Shown: positions 22,795-35,780, counted from the stretch's first letter. The stretch is 64,000 nt of DNA from Pogostemon cablin (GCA_023678885.1 JAHCLQ010000799.1:26779-90778), one strand, 5' to 3'. A program made the numbers and translations. The notes: generated by a model not told the origin, from the letters alone.

Positions 22795-25335
22795 AAAGCC
22801 CAAAACCTATTTATTTTTTTTTGGCCCAAGTTGACCTAGATTTGTTTTTAAAGCCCAAAACCTATTTATTTATTTTTGGCCCAAGTTGACCTAGATTTGT
22901 TTTTAGAGCCCAAAACCTATTTATTTATTTATTTGGCCCAAGTCCAGCCCACTTAAATGGCATAACATGGAAATAAGCCCAGCCCATTCTAATAGCCTCA
23001 ACACATATAAAAAAAAAAAAAAAAGAAAGAAAGAAGAGTACGGGAGAAGAAAAGTGAGAAGAACAAAAGAGGGGAAAGAAGAGAGTGAAGAGGAGAAACC
23101 CTTGTTGATCAAATTCTCCCTTACAACCCTCATCCTAGGTGGTTTCTAAGTTGTTTTGAGGTAAGTAATAGGTTAATTAAGCTTCCTTCCTCCAAGATTT
23201 TGTGATTTTGTTGGGTTTTCTTCCTTATATGAGGAAATTCGTAGCTACTGTTCGAACTAGTTTCGAAATAGCTATTGATCTCTGAAATTTGTAAACTCAA
23301 TTTCTATACGTAGCTGAACTCGTTAGCTTTCCGTAACCACCTGAAACGCCTCCATCCGATTTTTCTACAATTAGTTATGATTTTTCTCGTAAACTGCTGC
23401 TAGGTAATTCGCAGCTGCTGTTCGAACTGATTCTGACATAGCTACTGACCTCAGAAGTTTACAAACTCAATTTCTGTATGTAGCTGAACTTGTTAGCTTT
23501 CTGTAGCCACTTGAAACTCCTTAATTCGATCTTTCTACAATTAGTTATGATTTTTCTTGTAAACTGCCGCTAGCTGGAAAATTTCAGAATATTTATGTCG
23601 AATTCAAATTTATTTCCTATCGTTTTGTTTAAGAAATGATCTGAAACGGGTTATGTGAGATTGGGAGATGATGTTGAGGAGATACGGGCTGTTCTTATTT
23701 AATATCGACTCGCTCAAGCTCGATTAAGATTTATTTTGACAATGAAAGACGATGTTACTGCTAATAGTTAGTTATATTTGATTTGTCTTTAATTGCTCAT
23801 CTCCTTTCTAGGTAAAGAACCATTGACGAAGGGCAAAGGACCTACTTCAGACTCCGGAGAGAGTTAATCACTTCCTTGTGAGTTGATAATTCGGGAACAC
23901 CTTCTCTTGTGGGAAGTGTGGACCCTCGTTAAATTTGCATTCATTTTATTTTTAGTTAATTGATAACAAAATTATTTTGGTAGTGTGTTATGTGGTAAAG
24001 AGTCTGATTGGCTCGATTGTTCTAGTTAGAGCCTGATTGGCCTAAGATGGTCCATTGATTATCTTATATTATTTCATATGGGTATTGTTGATTTTTAACT
24101 TATGTTGAAGAGCCTTGCCGGCTCGATATCTGATAGCCTTTATTGCGAATTATTTGCAGATTGATTTTGGTTATTCTTGTGACTTGTGTGCCAATTAAGA
24201 CTATGACTTGAGTTGTTATTTATCTCATGATGCATATGTATACCTGGTACCAAGGTTAAGTAGCTCGAATTGGTCACGGTTCGGGTGAGTTGGAGCGACA
24301 TTGATTGAGTAGCCCGAATTGTCGCGGTTCGGGTGAGTTAGAGTGACAAACAAGTCGCCCGTGGCTTGGCAAACCCGGGTGAGTTAGATCTAATGGGGCA
24401 CCTGTCCATTTGCTAAATATTGATACTTTGGAAGGTGATCATTAGATAAATCAGTCTATTATAGGCTCAGTCAACGTCACCAGTGTGGGACATGCATGTC
24501 ATATATGTTTATATGTTTGATCATTTCAGGGATTACATCGATATTTTATTGTGAATTTTAGCACTTGGTGTGCATTGAGGAAGAACATTAACATGCATTT
24601 TGTCTAGAGTAACGGTGACGGGCTCGGACTGACTCTCGACGGAGAGATCAGTTCGAGGAGGATATTGGCTACCCACGCGTCTTTTATGTGATAACATCTT
24701 GTTTGAACTAATTGTGTATTAGTAAATGCATTCATAGGTTGTATTTTTCGTTAAGTTGTATATTATGTAAACATAATAATTGATGTGGAACAAAATATTG
24801 GATTTTATGTTGTGAACTACGAACGGGAGTACATGCTTCGTATAAGGGTTGGGGTGACCGGCTTATCACCTCACTGAGCTAGTGGTTTTGCTCACCCCCA
24901 TCATTTCCTTCCTTTTCAGGCTGTTGATATCGTTTTGGTTGGAGGTTTGCCTATCGTTTGCTCATCATTCGATCGGGGTTTTGGGTACTTTCTCTTTTAT
25001 GTAAATTGACGGATCCATTGGCGAGATTGTATATTTTATATTTTGTGATCCCCCTTGATGTTCTTTTTGTACTTTCGCGATGTTATATCGCTCATGTATA
25101 TTTTCTTCAAACTAAGTTACATCGTGGTATATTGTACCTTTGTAAATCCTTGTTGATACTTTATGTAATGATGTCCTTGGGTTGTACCCGTAGTTATCAG
25201 TTGTTCAATTCTACAGGTACTTGATAGCAAGCCTTACGTTTTCTATAAACTTTGTGGAGTGGAGTGCACCCATTTCACGAAATTTATGGTTAACGTGGCG
25301 GTTGTCGCGTTCCGCCTGCGGGTTGGGGCGTGACA
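22759..25335 (+). repeat. Element C 3' LTR
   Basis: 2577 bp, the same length as its partner. Differences visible by eye include CTAGTTTCGAAAT against CTACTTTCGACAT, CCATTGACG against CCATCGACG, and small changes in homopolymers. Ends GTGACA before the CAGTT duplication. Confidence 0.95.
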
Positions 25336-25340
25336 CAGTT
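25336..25340. other. Target-site duplication of element C, right copy (CAGTT)
   Basis: Matches 15018-15022. Element B's RT resumes here. Confidence 0.95.
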
Positions 25341-26177
25341 GCTCCTTGCAATTGATCAAATAGATCATCGATTCTCGGAAGAGGATATTTGTTCTTGATT
25401 GTCACCTTGTTCAATTGACGGTAGTCGACACATAGGCGAAATGATCCATCTTTCTTCTTGACAAAAAGAACTGGAGCACCCCAAGGAGATGTGTTAGGTC
25501 GTATGAATCCCTTCTCCAATAATTCTCCAAGTTGTTTCTGGAGTTCCTTAAGCTCAGCTGGCGACATTCGATATGGAGTAATCGATATAGGTGTGATTCC
25601 AGGAAGTACATCAATGGAAAAATCAATCTCTCGATTCGGAGGTGTCCTGGTAAGTCTTCGGGAAAGACATCAGGAAATTCATTCACGATCGGGATGTCAT
25701 CTAGTTTAGTCTCAGAAAGAGAAGTATCGACAACAAATGCCAAGAATGCCTCACAACCCTTACGTATTAATTTATGCACAGTCAACATTGAAATAAAAGA
25801 GAGGGATCTCGTTTGAAGTTCACCTTCAAAAACAAGTTCTGAGAATCCTGGTCTACGAAAAATAACAAGTTTCTCGTGGCAGTCGAGAATTGCATAATGC
25901 GAAGAAAGCCAATCCATGCCAAGAATAACATCGAGATCAATCAAAGGCAATGGTATCAATTCAGCCTCTAGAATGACATCTTTGATCTTCAATGGACAAC
26001 CAAGGAATACCGAATCACGAATTAGACGCTCTCCAAGAGGGGTATGAACTATGATTCCAGGTGACAAATGAGAGATAGGATAATCTAAGATCGCAGCAAG
26101 ATCATCCCGGATATAAGACCTATCAGAACCTGGGTCAAATAAAGTGTAGACCTGATGGTCTCCCACAAACACATGGC
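25336..26177 (-). pseudogene. pol: Element B pol, 5' part (protease and RT N-terminal part)
   Basis: Carries the protease DPGS motif and the RT start with KKKDGSFRLCVDYR. A one-base deletion near 25642 (GGAGGTGTCC against GGAGGCTGTCC) shifts the frame between protease and RT. It continues at 15022 on the far side of element C. As in the other copies, no ATG precedes the protease, and the frame opens at the intron acceptor. Confidence 0.92.
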
Positions 26178-26316
26178 CTAAAGAAGCAATATTAGGTGAG
26201 ATTGTGATTTAAAAATTCGGAAAGATAAAATTTCTTACGAAGTTTTATTTGTAATCAAGTGGCATAACAAGGCGGGGTTAGATCTAACATGTGAAAATAC
26301 TCGGATTATAAATTAC
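26178..26316 (-). other. Element B putative gag-pol intron (139 nt)
   Basis: Same donor (CAG|GTAATT) and acceptor (TTTAG|GCC) as the other copies. One base is missing in the middle (ACGAAGTTTT against ACGAATGTTTT), which would not matter if the segment is removed. Confidence 0.68.
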
Positions 26317-27741
26317 CTGTCACAACCTTCGGATCTGAGCGAGCCTCTTCCTGGGAAATATGAAATACTCTAGTTTGATTCCTTCCTTGCATAGGTGATC
26401 GAGTACTAGGGCCGCTTGAGGCTTCAGGCACTCTGGTAGCTGCAGATCGAGTATCTCTGGGTGTAGAATATGTTAGTCTACCACGAGGCTGACCAGAACT
26501 CTGACTACTCGCTCCCATAAGTTGAGGACAAGAACTTCGCATATGGCCCGGCTGTCGACACTGAAAACATACTTGAGGAGCCTTACAAGGGCCGTCATGA
26601 TACTTTAAGCAATTCTGGCACTTGCGATTTTCACCAACCGATCCCGAGACATTGCTCCCGCCTCTACTAAACTGCTCCCGAGGTTGAGGAAAACTAATAG
26701 ACACTGAACTTGGTGCGCCACGCGAAGATCCCACACCCCTATACACCTTCGATGCATTTCCTGGAAATGCGCTCCCTTGCCTTTTCTTTTGAGATCGTTC
26801 TGCAAGCTTATGTCTCGCCTGAACTAAACTTTCTACCCTCAGGGCTTCTTCTACGAGCTCGTCAAGACTCTCATACTTGTCTCCGGACTTGATGCGATCT
26901 CGAATATTTAGATTAAGACCATCTTCAAATCTCTTGCATAAGTCTCTCATCGTATATGACTCAGGAGCGAATTCTCGCAATTCTAGAAATTTGCTTTCAT
27001 ACTCCACAACCGACATAGTGCCTTGAAAGAGGTTGAAGAACTCCTTTCTCTTCTGATCCTTGATGTACTGAGAGAAGTATCGATCTTTGAATCGTTCCAC
27101 AAAGATAGCCCACGTAATAGTAACCGAATATGTCTCTTTTAGATTATGCCACCATCGTCGTGCGTCTGGGCCTAACAGCTTGGTCGCAATGACCACACGA
27201 TAACATTCTTCAATCATCAAGGTATCAAAGGTCTCTGTAATCTCCTTTAACCATGCCCCGCTTTAGAAGCATCTCTTGTACCGTCAAATTTTGAAGTCCC
27301 CATGTTTTCAACTGCTTTCACCAAATCAGGTATAAAAAGTGCACCTCGAGAAGTAGGACCTACTAAAGCCATTTCTGGAGTAGAAACTGGTACATGAGAT
27401 GTAGGTCGAATTGGTGCATTAGCGCGAAGAACATCCTCAGTGACAGTTGTAGTCGTAGAAGCCGTCGTAGGTGGTGGAACACCATGTACTCGGATGTGAT
27501 CATAATACAACTGGTACTGCTCTGGGGACATCATGTGCTCAACACGCAACTGGGCCCGTGGTTGCTCTACCTGGGTAACCGGCACCCTATGATCAGAATT
27601 GATAGGGTCCGTAAATGTCGGATGAACGGCATGATCAGAAGAAACATGTCCTCGAGGTCCACGAGGAACAGAAGAGAGTAGAGGACTCGGAGGATCACGA
27701 GGAACGTGTCCTCGACCTCGACGACGAACTGGAGGTGCCAT
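26306..27741 (-). pseudogene. gag: Element B gag, one frameshift
   Basis: Starts at the same ATG as the gag of A and reads openly for 164 codons. One C is then missing from a C-run at 27255-27258, shifting the frame at the start of the capsid region. The remainder, with both zinc knuckles, is open in the original frame from 27220 to the stop at 26306 inside the intron. No other break is visible. Non-functional through a single homopolymer deletion; a sequencing or assembly error is possible. Confidence 0.93.
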
Positions 27742-27869
27742 AATGACTGAAAGAAAGAAGGGAAAAAAAATGCAAGGTCAACATTAAGGTAATACGATAC
27801 CTTAGGATGACATAGAAATAAAATTGGATCCATTAGCTCGACTCAAAAAGAATGAGAATCATATAACCA
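27742..27869 (-). other. Element B leader
   Basis: Upstream ATG at 27833 and a pyrimidine run ending in CAG just before the gag ATG, as in A. Confidence 0.55.
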
Positions 27870-27882
27870 GGCTCTGATACCA
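27870..27882 (-). other. Element B primer binding site, tRNA-iMet
   Basis: Element-sense TGGTATCAGAGCC, 7 nt from the LTR end. Confidence 0.9.
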
Positions 27883-27889
27883 AGAAAGT

Positions 27890-30461
27890 TGTCACGCCCC
27901 AACCCGCAGGCGGAACGCGACAACCGCCACGTTAACCATAAATTTCGTGAAATGGGTGCACTCCACTCCACAAAGTTTATAGAAAACGTAAGGCTTGCTA
28001 TCAAGTACCTGTAGAATTGAACAACTGATAACTACGGGTACAACCCAAGGACATCATTACATAAAGTATCAACAAGGATTTACAAAGGTACAAAATACCA
28101 CGATGTAACTTAGTTTGAAGAAAATATACATGAGCGATATAACATCGCGAAAGTACAAAAAGAACATCAAGGGGGATCACAAAATATAAAATATACAATC
28201 TCGCCAATGGATCCGTCAATTTACATAAAAGAGAAAGTACCCAAAACCCCGATCGAATAATAAGCAAACGATAGGCAAACCTCCAACCAAAACGATATCA
28301 ATAGCCTGAAAAGGAAGGAAATGATGGGGGTGAGCAAAACCACTAGCTCAGTGAGGTGATAAGCCGGTCACCCCAACCCTTATACGAAGCATGTACTCCC
28401 ACTCGCGGTTCATAACATAAAATCCAATATTTCGTTCCACATCAATTATTATGTTTACTTAATATACAACTTAACAAAAATACAACCTATGAATGCATTT
28501 ACAAATACACAATTAGTTCAAACAAGATGTTATCACATAAAAGACGCGTGGGTAGCCAATATCCTCCTCAAACTGATCTCTCCGTCGAGAGTCAGTCCGA
28601 GCCCGTCACCGTTACTCTAGATAAAATGCACATTAATGTTCTTTCTCAACATGCCAAATGCTAAAGTTCACAATTCAATATCGATGTGAATACTTGAAAT
28701 GAAAATATATAAACATATATGACATGCATGTCCACACCGGTGACGTTGGCTGAGCCTACAATAGACTGATTCATCTAACGATCACCTTCCAAAGTATGAG
28801 TATTTGGCAAATGGACAGGTGCCCCGTTAGATCTAACTCACCCGGGTTTGCCAAGCCATGGGCAACTTGATTGTCACTCTAACTCACCCGAACCGCGACA
28901 ATTCGGGCTACTTAATCAATGTCGCTCCAACTCACCCGAACCGTGACCAATTCGGGCTACTTAACCTTGGTACCAGGTATACATATGCATATGCATCATA
29001 AGATGAATAAGGACTCAAGTTAGAGTCTAAATGGCACACATGAATAACCAGAAATCAATCTGCAAATAATTCGCAATAAAGACTATCAAATATCGAGCCG
29101 GCAAGGCTCTTCAACATAAGTTAAAAATCAACAATACCCATATGAAATAATATAAGATAATCAATGGACCATCTTAGGCCAGTCAGACTCTAACTAGAAC
29201 AATCGAGCCAATCAGACTCTTTACCACATAACACACTACCAAAATAATTTTATTATCAATTAACTAAAAATAAAATGAATGCAAATTTAACGAGGGTCCA
29301 CACTTCCCACAAGAGAAGGCGTTCCCGAATTATCAACTCACAAGGAAGTGATTAACTCTCTCCGAAATCTGAAGTCGGTCCTTTGCCCTTCGTCGACGGT
29401 TCTTTACCTAGAAAGGAGATGAGCAATTAAAGACAAATCAAATATAACTAACTATTAGCGGTAACATCGTCTTTCATTGTCAAAATAAATCTTAATCGAG
29501 CTTGAGCGAGTCGATATTAAATAAGAACAGCCCGTATCTCCTCAACATCATCTCCCAATCTCACATAACCCGTTTCAGATCATTTCTTAAACAAAACGAT
29601 AGGAAGTAAATTTGAATTCGACATAACTATTCTGAAATTTTCCAGCTAGCGGCAGTTTACAAGAAAAATCATAACTAATTGTAGAAAAATCGGATCATGG
29701 TGTTTCAAGTGGCTACAGAAAGTTAACACGTTCAGCTACATACAGAAATTGAGTTTGTAAACTTCTGAGGTCAATAGCTATGTCAAAATCAGTTCGAACA
29801 GCAGCTGCGAATTACCTAGCAGCAGTTTACGAGAAAAATCATAACTAATTGTAGAAAAATCGGATGGAGGCGTTTCAGGTGGCTACGGAAAGCTAACGAG
29901 TTCAGCTACGTATAGAAATTGAGTTTACAAATTTCAGAGATCAATAGCTATGTCGAAAGTAGTTCGAACAGTAGCTACGAATTTCCTCATATAAGGAAGA
30001 AAACCCAACAAAATCACAAAATCTTGGAGAAAGGAAGCTTAATTAACCTATTACTTACCTCAAAACAACTTAGAAACCACCTAGGATGAGGGTTGTAAGG
30101 GAGAATTTGATCAACAAGGGTTTCTCCTCTTCACTCTCTTCTTTCCCCTCTTTTGTTCTTCTCACTTTTCTTCTCCCGTACTCTTCTTTCTTTCTTTTCT
30201 TTTTTTTTTTTATATGTGTTGAGGCTATTAGAATGGGCTGGGCTTATTTCCATGTTATGCCATTTAAGTGGGCTGGACTTGGGCCAAATAAATAAATAAA
30301 TAGGTTTTGGGCTCTAAAAACAAATCTAGGTCAACTTGGGCCAAAAATAAATAAATAGGTTTTGGGCTTTAAAAACAAATCTAGGTCAACTTGGGCCAAA
30401 AATAAATAAATAGGTTTTGGGCTTTCTAAAAAAAATAATCTAGTTAGGCTAAGATATTATA
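27890..30461 (-). repeat. Element B 5' LTR
   Basis: 2572 bp from TGTCACGCC to GATATTATA, followed directly by the TAAGT duplication. This fixes the LTR terminus as TATAATATC in element sense. Confidence 0.95.
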
Positions 30462-30466
30462 TAAGT
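30462..30466. other. Target-site duplication of element B, right copy (TAAGT)
   Basis: Matches 9849-9853. The interrupted LTR of D continues after it. Confidence 0.93.
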
Positions 30467-30658
30467 GGGCTGGACTTGGGCCAAATAAATAAATAAATAG
30501 GTTTTGGGCTCTAAAAACAAATCTAGGTCAACTTGGGCCAAAAATAAATAAATAGGTTTTGGGCTTTAAAAACAAATCTAGGTCAACTTGGGCCAAAAAT
30601 AAATAAATAGGTTTTGGGCTTTCTAAAAAAAATAATCTAGTTAGGCTAAGATATTATA
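30467..30658 (-). repeat. Element D 3' LTR, right part
   Basis: The 192 bp of LTR displaced by B, holding the 55-bp tandem repeats and ending GATATTATA at 30658. It has C in TTAAAAACAAATC where A and the LTR at 35801-38369 have T. Confidence 0.93.
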
Positions 30659-33600
30659 AAGTATCCCCTCCTCTAAAAAGTTTCGTCCTCGAAACGTAAA
30701 CGTACCTAGAGATGAAAAGAGATGTGGATGTTGTTGACGCATGACTAACTCTGGTTCCCACGTTTCTTCTTCAATTCGATCACTTCTCCATAGAACTCTC
30801 ACCATAGGAATGGATTTATTACGAAGCATTTTCTCTCGGCGATCTACAATTTGAACAGGTTGTACTTCGTACGATAGATTCTCCTTTAATACAACTGGGG
30901 GATATTCGAGCACGTGCGAAGGATCGGGTTCATATTTTCTAAGCATAGAGACATGGAAAACATCGTGAATCTTTGACAATTCGGATGGTAGCTCAAGTCG
31001 ATACGCGACACGACCAATCCTTTGCACGATCGTAAACGGGCCAATATACCTTGGACTTAACTTTCCTCGACGGCGAAATCGTAACACGCCCTTCCACGGA
31101 GAAACTTTTAGAAAAACTTTATCTCCTTCATTAAACTCCAAATCGCGCCTCCTATTATCTGCGTAGCTTTTTTGTCGATCTTGCGCTGCCTTAAGTCTGT
31201 CTCGAATAAGTTGTATTTTTTCCTTCGCATCTTCGATAAACTCTACTTGTTCGATTTGTCTCTCGCCAACCTCATCCCAAAAGAGCGGTGTTCGACACTT
31301 TCGGCCATACAGAGCTTCGTACGGGGGCATTCCAATGCTTGAATGATAACTGTTGTTATAAGCGAACTCCACCAAAGTCACGTACTTATCCCAGCTACCT
31401 CCTAAATTCAACACCACTGCACGTAACATGTCTTCTAGTGTCTGTATAGTTCTCTCTGACTGTCCATCAGTCTGTGGATGAAACGAGGTACTGAATAGTA
31501 ATTTTGTACCTAGCGCTTTCTGCAGACTAGGCCAAAAACGGGAAGTGAATCTTGGATCACGATCAGATATGATTGACACTGGTACTCCGTGCAATCTCAC
31601 GATCTCATCGACATATAACTTGGCAAGTTTCTCTAAAGATTCGTTGGTATGCACTGGAAGGAAATGTGCCGATTTCGTCAGACGATCAACAATGACCCAG
31701 ATTGAGTCATGACCCTTTTGGGTTCGAGGTAAACCGGAAACAAAATCCATCGTGATGTTCTCCCATTTCCACTCAGGAATAGGTAGTGGTTGAAGCATGC
31801 CGGCTGGTTTTTGGTGTTCCGCTTTAATCTGTTGGCATGATAAGCACTTTGATACAAATTCAGCAATGTCCCGTTTCATACCTGGCCACCAATAATGCTC
31901 CCGAAGTGTTCTGTACATTTTGGTACTACCAGGATGCATAGCATAGGCTGAAGAATGGGCTTCCTCAAGAATAGCTCTACGAACATCAAGTTCTGATGGA
32001 ACACAAACACGATTTTTAAAAGTAAGGAGTCCGTCATCCCGAATTTGAAATTCTGGTTCTTTTCCTTGATTTAGCTTCGCCATCTTCTGTTGTAAATGAA
32101 CATCGTGTGATTGTCTTTCTCGAATTTGCTCGAACAAGGTAGGTCTAACCTCGAATTTGGCGATTAAAGCGGAATCATTAGACTTTTCACAATCGAGCGA
32201 AATGTGTAAAGATTTAAATTGCTCCAACATAGGAAGATAATAAGATTGAATCGAAGTAAGTGAGGTAGAAGACTTTCTACTCAGAGCATCTGCAACAACG
32301 TTCGCCTTGCCAGGATGATAATCGATGACTAAGTCATAGTCACTAATCAACTCCATCCATCGTCTTTGCCTGAGGTTGAGCTCCTTTTGCGTGGTGATAT
32401 ACTTTAAGCTCTTGTGATCAGTGAAAACCCGACAAGTTACACCATATAGATAGTGTCTCCAGATCTTCAATGCAAACACGATTGCAGCCAACTCTAAATC
32501 GTGTGTAGGATAATTTTCTTCGTTCTTCTTCAATTGCCTTGAAGCGTAGGCAATAACCTTTCCTTCTTGCATGAGAACGCATCCTAATCCTTGTCTCGAG
32601 GCGTCGCTATAAATGGTAAATTCTCCAATCGCTGGGTCTGGCAAAGCAAGAATAGGAGCTGAAACGAGTCGTCTTTTCAATTCTTGAAATGCTTCCTCGC
32701 ATTCTTCACTCCATTCAAATTTTACCCCTTTCCGAGTCAATTTAGTCAAAGATGAAGCCAACAACGAAAAGTCTTTGACAAACCGTCGATAATATCCAGC
32801 TAATCCCAGAAAACTACGAATCTCTGTCACGTTCTTTGGACGCTCCCAATCTAGTATAGCTTGAATCTTCACTGGATCGACGTAGATTCCTTCTTTAGAA
32901 ATTTGATGACCCAAAAAGCTTACCTCACGAAGCCAAAATTCACACTTCGAAAATTTAGCATAAAGCTGATTTTCTCTAAGAATGTTTAGAGCAATTCTTA
33001 GATGATGAGAATGCTCGTCGTCTGATTTAGAATAAATAAGAATGTCATCAATGAAAATGATGACAAACTTATCTAAGTATGGCCGAAAGACCCGATTCAT
33101 AAGATCCATAAAAGCTGCAGGAGCATTTGTGAGTCCAAAAGGCATAACACAGAATTCAAAATGACCGTATCTGGTTCGAAAAGCAGACTTAGGGATATCA
33201 GATTCCCTAATCTTGAGTTGGTGATAACCAGACCGCAAATCAATTTTTGAGAACACAGTTGCTCCTTGCAATTGATCAAATAGATCATCGATTCTCGGAA
33301 GAGGATATTTGTTCTTGATTGTCACCTTGTTCAATTGACGGTAGTCGACACATAGGCGAAATGATCCATCTTTCTTCTTGACAAAAAGAACTGGAGCACC
33401 CCAAGGAGATGTGCTAGGTCGTATGAATCTCTTCTCCAATAATTCTCCAAGTTGTTTCTGAAGTTCCTTGAGCTCAGCTGGCGACATTCGATATGGAGTA
33501 ATCGATATAGGTGTGATTCCAGGAAGTACGTCAATGGAAAAATCGATCTCTCGATTCGGAGGCTGTCCTGGTAAGTCTTCGGGAAAGACATCAGGAAATT

Positions 33601-34098
33601 CATTAGCGATCGGGATGTCATCTAGTTTAGTCTCAGAAAGAGAATTATCGACGAGAAATGCCAAGAATGCCTCACAACCCTTACGTATTAATTTATGCGC
33701 AGTCAACATTGAAATAAAAGAAAGGGATCTCGTTTGAAGTTCACCTTCAAAAACAAGTTCTGAGAATCCTGGTCTATGAAAAATAACAAGCTTCTCGTGG
33801 CAGTCGAGAATTGCATGATGAGAAGAAAGCCAATCCATGCCAAGAATAACATCGAGATCAATCAAAGGCAATGGTATCAATTCAGCCTCTAGAATGACAT
33901 CTTTGATCTTCAATGGACAACCAAGAAACACCGAATCACGAATTAGACGCTCTCCAAGAGGGGTATGAACTATGATTTCAGGTGACAAATGAGAGATAGG
34001 ATAATCTAAGATCGCAGCAAGATCATCCCGAATATAAGATCTATCAGAACCTGGGTCAAATAAAGTGTAGACCTGATGGTCTCCCACAAACACATGGC
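30641..34098 (-). CDS. pol: Element D pol: protease, RT, RNase H, integrase, chromodomain
   Basis: Open for 1150 codons from the GTG at 34093, with all the catalytic residues listed for the pol of element A at the same positions: DPGS, FIDD, RNase H D/E/D, HHCC, D-D-35-E and chromodomain. It differs from A by scattered substitutions only. The stop is in the 3' LTR at 30641-30643. It needs the splice at 34098/34099 to be joined to gag, because no ATG opens the protease. Its own 3' LTR is now split by B, so it could supply proteins in trans but is unlikely to transpose normally. Confidence 0.94.
30664..30674 (-). other. Element D polypurine tract
   Basis: Element-sense AGAGGAGGGGA, with 5 nt to the LTR. 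Confidence 0.78.
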
Positions 34099-34238
34099 CT
34101 AAAGAAGCAATATTAGGTGAGATTGTGATTTAAAAATTCGGAAAGATAAAATTTCTTACGAATGTTTTATTTGTAATCAAGTGGCATAACAAGGCGGGGA
34201 TAGATCTAACATGTGAAAATACTCGGATTATAAATTAC
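34099..34238 (-). other. Element D putative gag-pol intron (140 nt)
   Basis: CAG|GTAATT donor and TTTAG|GCC acceptor as in A, B and C. The Gag stop is at 34228-34230 inside it. Confidence 0.7.
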
Positions 34239-35652
34239 CTGTCACAACCTTCGGATCTGAGTGAGCCTCTTCCTGGGAAATATGAAATACTCTAGTTTGA
34301 TTCCTTCCTTGCATAAGTGATCGAGTACTAGGGCCGCTTGAAGCATCAGGCACTCGGGTAGCTGCAAATCGAGTATCTCTGGGTGTAGAATATGTTAGTC
34401 TACCACGAGGCTGACCAGAACTCTGACTGCTCGCTCCCATAAGTTGAGGACAAGAACTTCGCATATGGCCCGACTGTCGACACTGAAAACATACTTGAGG
34501 AGCCTTACAAGGGCCGTCATGATACTTTAAGCAATTCTGGCACTTGCGATTTTCACCAACTGATCCCGAGACACTGCTCCCGCCTCTACTAAACTGCTCC
34601 CGAGGTTGAGGAAAACTAATAGACACTGAACTTGGTGCGCCACGCGAAGATCCCACACCCCTATACACCTTCGATGCATTTCCTGGAAATGCGCTCCCTT
34701 GCCTTTTCTTTTGAGATCGTTCTGCAAGCTTATATCTCGCCTGAACTAAACTTTCTACCCTCAGGGCTTCTTCTACAAGCTCGTCAAGACTTTCGTACTT
34801 GTCTCCGGACTTGATGCGATCTCGAATATTTAGATTAAGACCATCTTCAAATCTCTTGCATAAGTCTCTCGTCGTATATGACTCAGGAGCGAATTCTCGC
34901 AATTCCAGAAATTTGCTTTCATACTCCACAACCGACATAGTGCCTTGAAAGAGGTTGAAGAACTCCTTTCTCTTCTGATCCTTGATGTACTGAGAGAAGT
35001 ATCGATCTTTGAATCGTTCCACAAAGATAGCCCACGTAATAGTAACCGAAGATGTCTCTTTTAGATTATGCCACCATCGTCGTGCGTCTGGGCCTAACAG
35101 CTTGGTCGCAATGACCACACGATAACATTCTTCAATCATCAAAGTGTCAAAGGTCTCTGTAATCTCCTTTAACCATGCCCCCGCTTTAGAAGCATCACTT
35201 GTACCGTCAAATTTTGAAGTCTCCATGTTTTCAACTGCTTTCACCAAATCAGGTATAAAAAGTGCACCTCGAGAAGTAGGACCTACTAAAGCCATTTCTG
35301 GAGTAGAAACTGGTACATGAGATGTAGGTCGAATTGGTGCATTAGCGCGAAGAACATCCTCAGTGACAGTTGTAGTCGTAGAAGCCGTCGTAGGTGGTGG
35401 AACACCATGTACTCGGATGTGATCATAATACAACTGGTACTGCTCTGGGGTCATCATGTGCTCAACACGCAACTGGGCCCGTGGTTGCTCTACCTGGGTA
35501 ACCGGCACCCTATGATCAGAATTGATAGGGTCTGTAAATGTCGGATGAACAACATGATCAGAAGAAACATGTCCTCGAGGTCCACGAGGAACAGAAGAGA
35601 GTAGAGGACTCGGAGGATCACGAGGAACGTGTCCTCGACCTTGACCTGCCAT
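34228..35652 (-). CDS. gag: Element D gag
   Basis: A 474-codon ORF, four codons shorter than in A because of a small deletion in the N-terminal Arg-rich stretch (it opens MAGQGRG instead of MAPPVRRRG). Capsid region and both CCHC-type zinc knuckles are intact; one residue of the second knuckle differs (RQSGH for RQPGH). It ends inside the putative intron. No break is visible, so Gag from this copy may be functional. Confidence 0.93.
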   Translation of the reverse strand: MAGQGRGHVPRDPPSPLLSSVPRGPRGHVSSDHVVHPTFTDPINSDHRVPVTQVEQPRAQLRVEHMMTPEQYQLYYDHIRVHGVPPPTTASTTTTVTEDVLRANAPIRPTSHVPVSTPEMALVGPTSRGALFIPDLVKAVENMETSKFDGTSDASKAGAWLKEITETFDTLMIEECYRVVIATKLLGPDARRWWHNLKETSSVTITWAIFVERFKDRYFSQYIKDQKRKEFFNLFQGTMSVVEYESKFLELREFAPESYTTRDLCKRFEDGLNLNIRDRIKSGDKYESLDELVEEALRVESLVQARYKLAERSQKKRQGSAFPGNASKVYRGVGSSRGAPSSVSISFPQPREQFSRGGSSVSGSVGENRKCQNCLKYHDGPCKAPQVCFQCRQSGHMRSSCPQLMGASSQSSGQPRGRLTYSTPRDTRFAATRVPDASSGPSTRSLMQGRNQTRVFHISQEEAHSDPKVVTGNL

Positions 35653-35780
35653 AATGACTGAAAGAAAGAAGGGAAAAAAAATGCAAGGTCAACATTAAGG
35701 TAATACGATACCTTAGGATGACATAGAAATAAAATTGGATCCATTAGCTCGACTCAAAAAGAATGAGAATCATATAACCA
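35653..35780 (-). other. Element D leader
   Basis: Upstream ATG at 35744 and a T/C-rich run ending CAG before the gag ATG, as in the other copies. Confidence 0.55.

Larger units (their letters stand above)
15023..25335 (+). mobile_element. Element C: Ty3/gypsy chromovirus, youngest insertion, coding-defective
   Basis: Complete 10.3-kb plus-strand element with two 2577-bp LTRs, CAGTT duplications, primer site, gag, intron, pol and polypurine tract. The LTRs differ at only about eight sites by eye, fewer than for B or D. The coding part has two nonsense mutations in gag, plus one nonsense mutation and one frameshift in pol. It is inserted in opposite orientation within B's RT domain. Confidence 0.96.
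9854..30461 (-). mobile_element. Element B: Ty3/gypsy chromovirus, inserted in D's 3' LTR, interrupted by C
   Basis: Minus-strand copy bounded by TAAGT duplications. Its parts are 3' LTR 9854-12421, pol fragments 12404-15022 and 25336-26177, gag 26306-27741, primer site 27870-27882 and 5' LTR 27890-30461. Element C occupies 15023-25335 within its RT. Three single-base deletions break its frames (near 14432, 25642 and 27256), and one more falls in the intron. By eye the two LTRs differ at somewhat under 1% of positions. Confidence 0.94.

Noticed and set aside
22967..23149. Lysine-rich 60-codon ORF in the LTR
   Set aside because: Produced by the A-rich and GAAAGA-rich tract. Present only in copies where the A-run length allows that frame.
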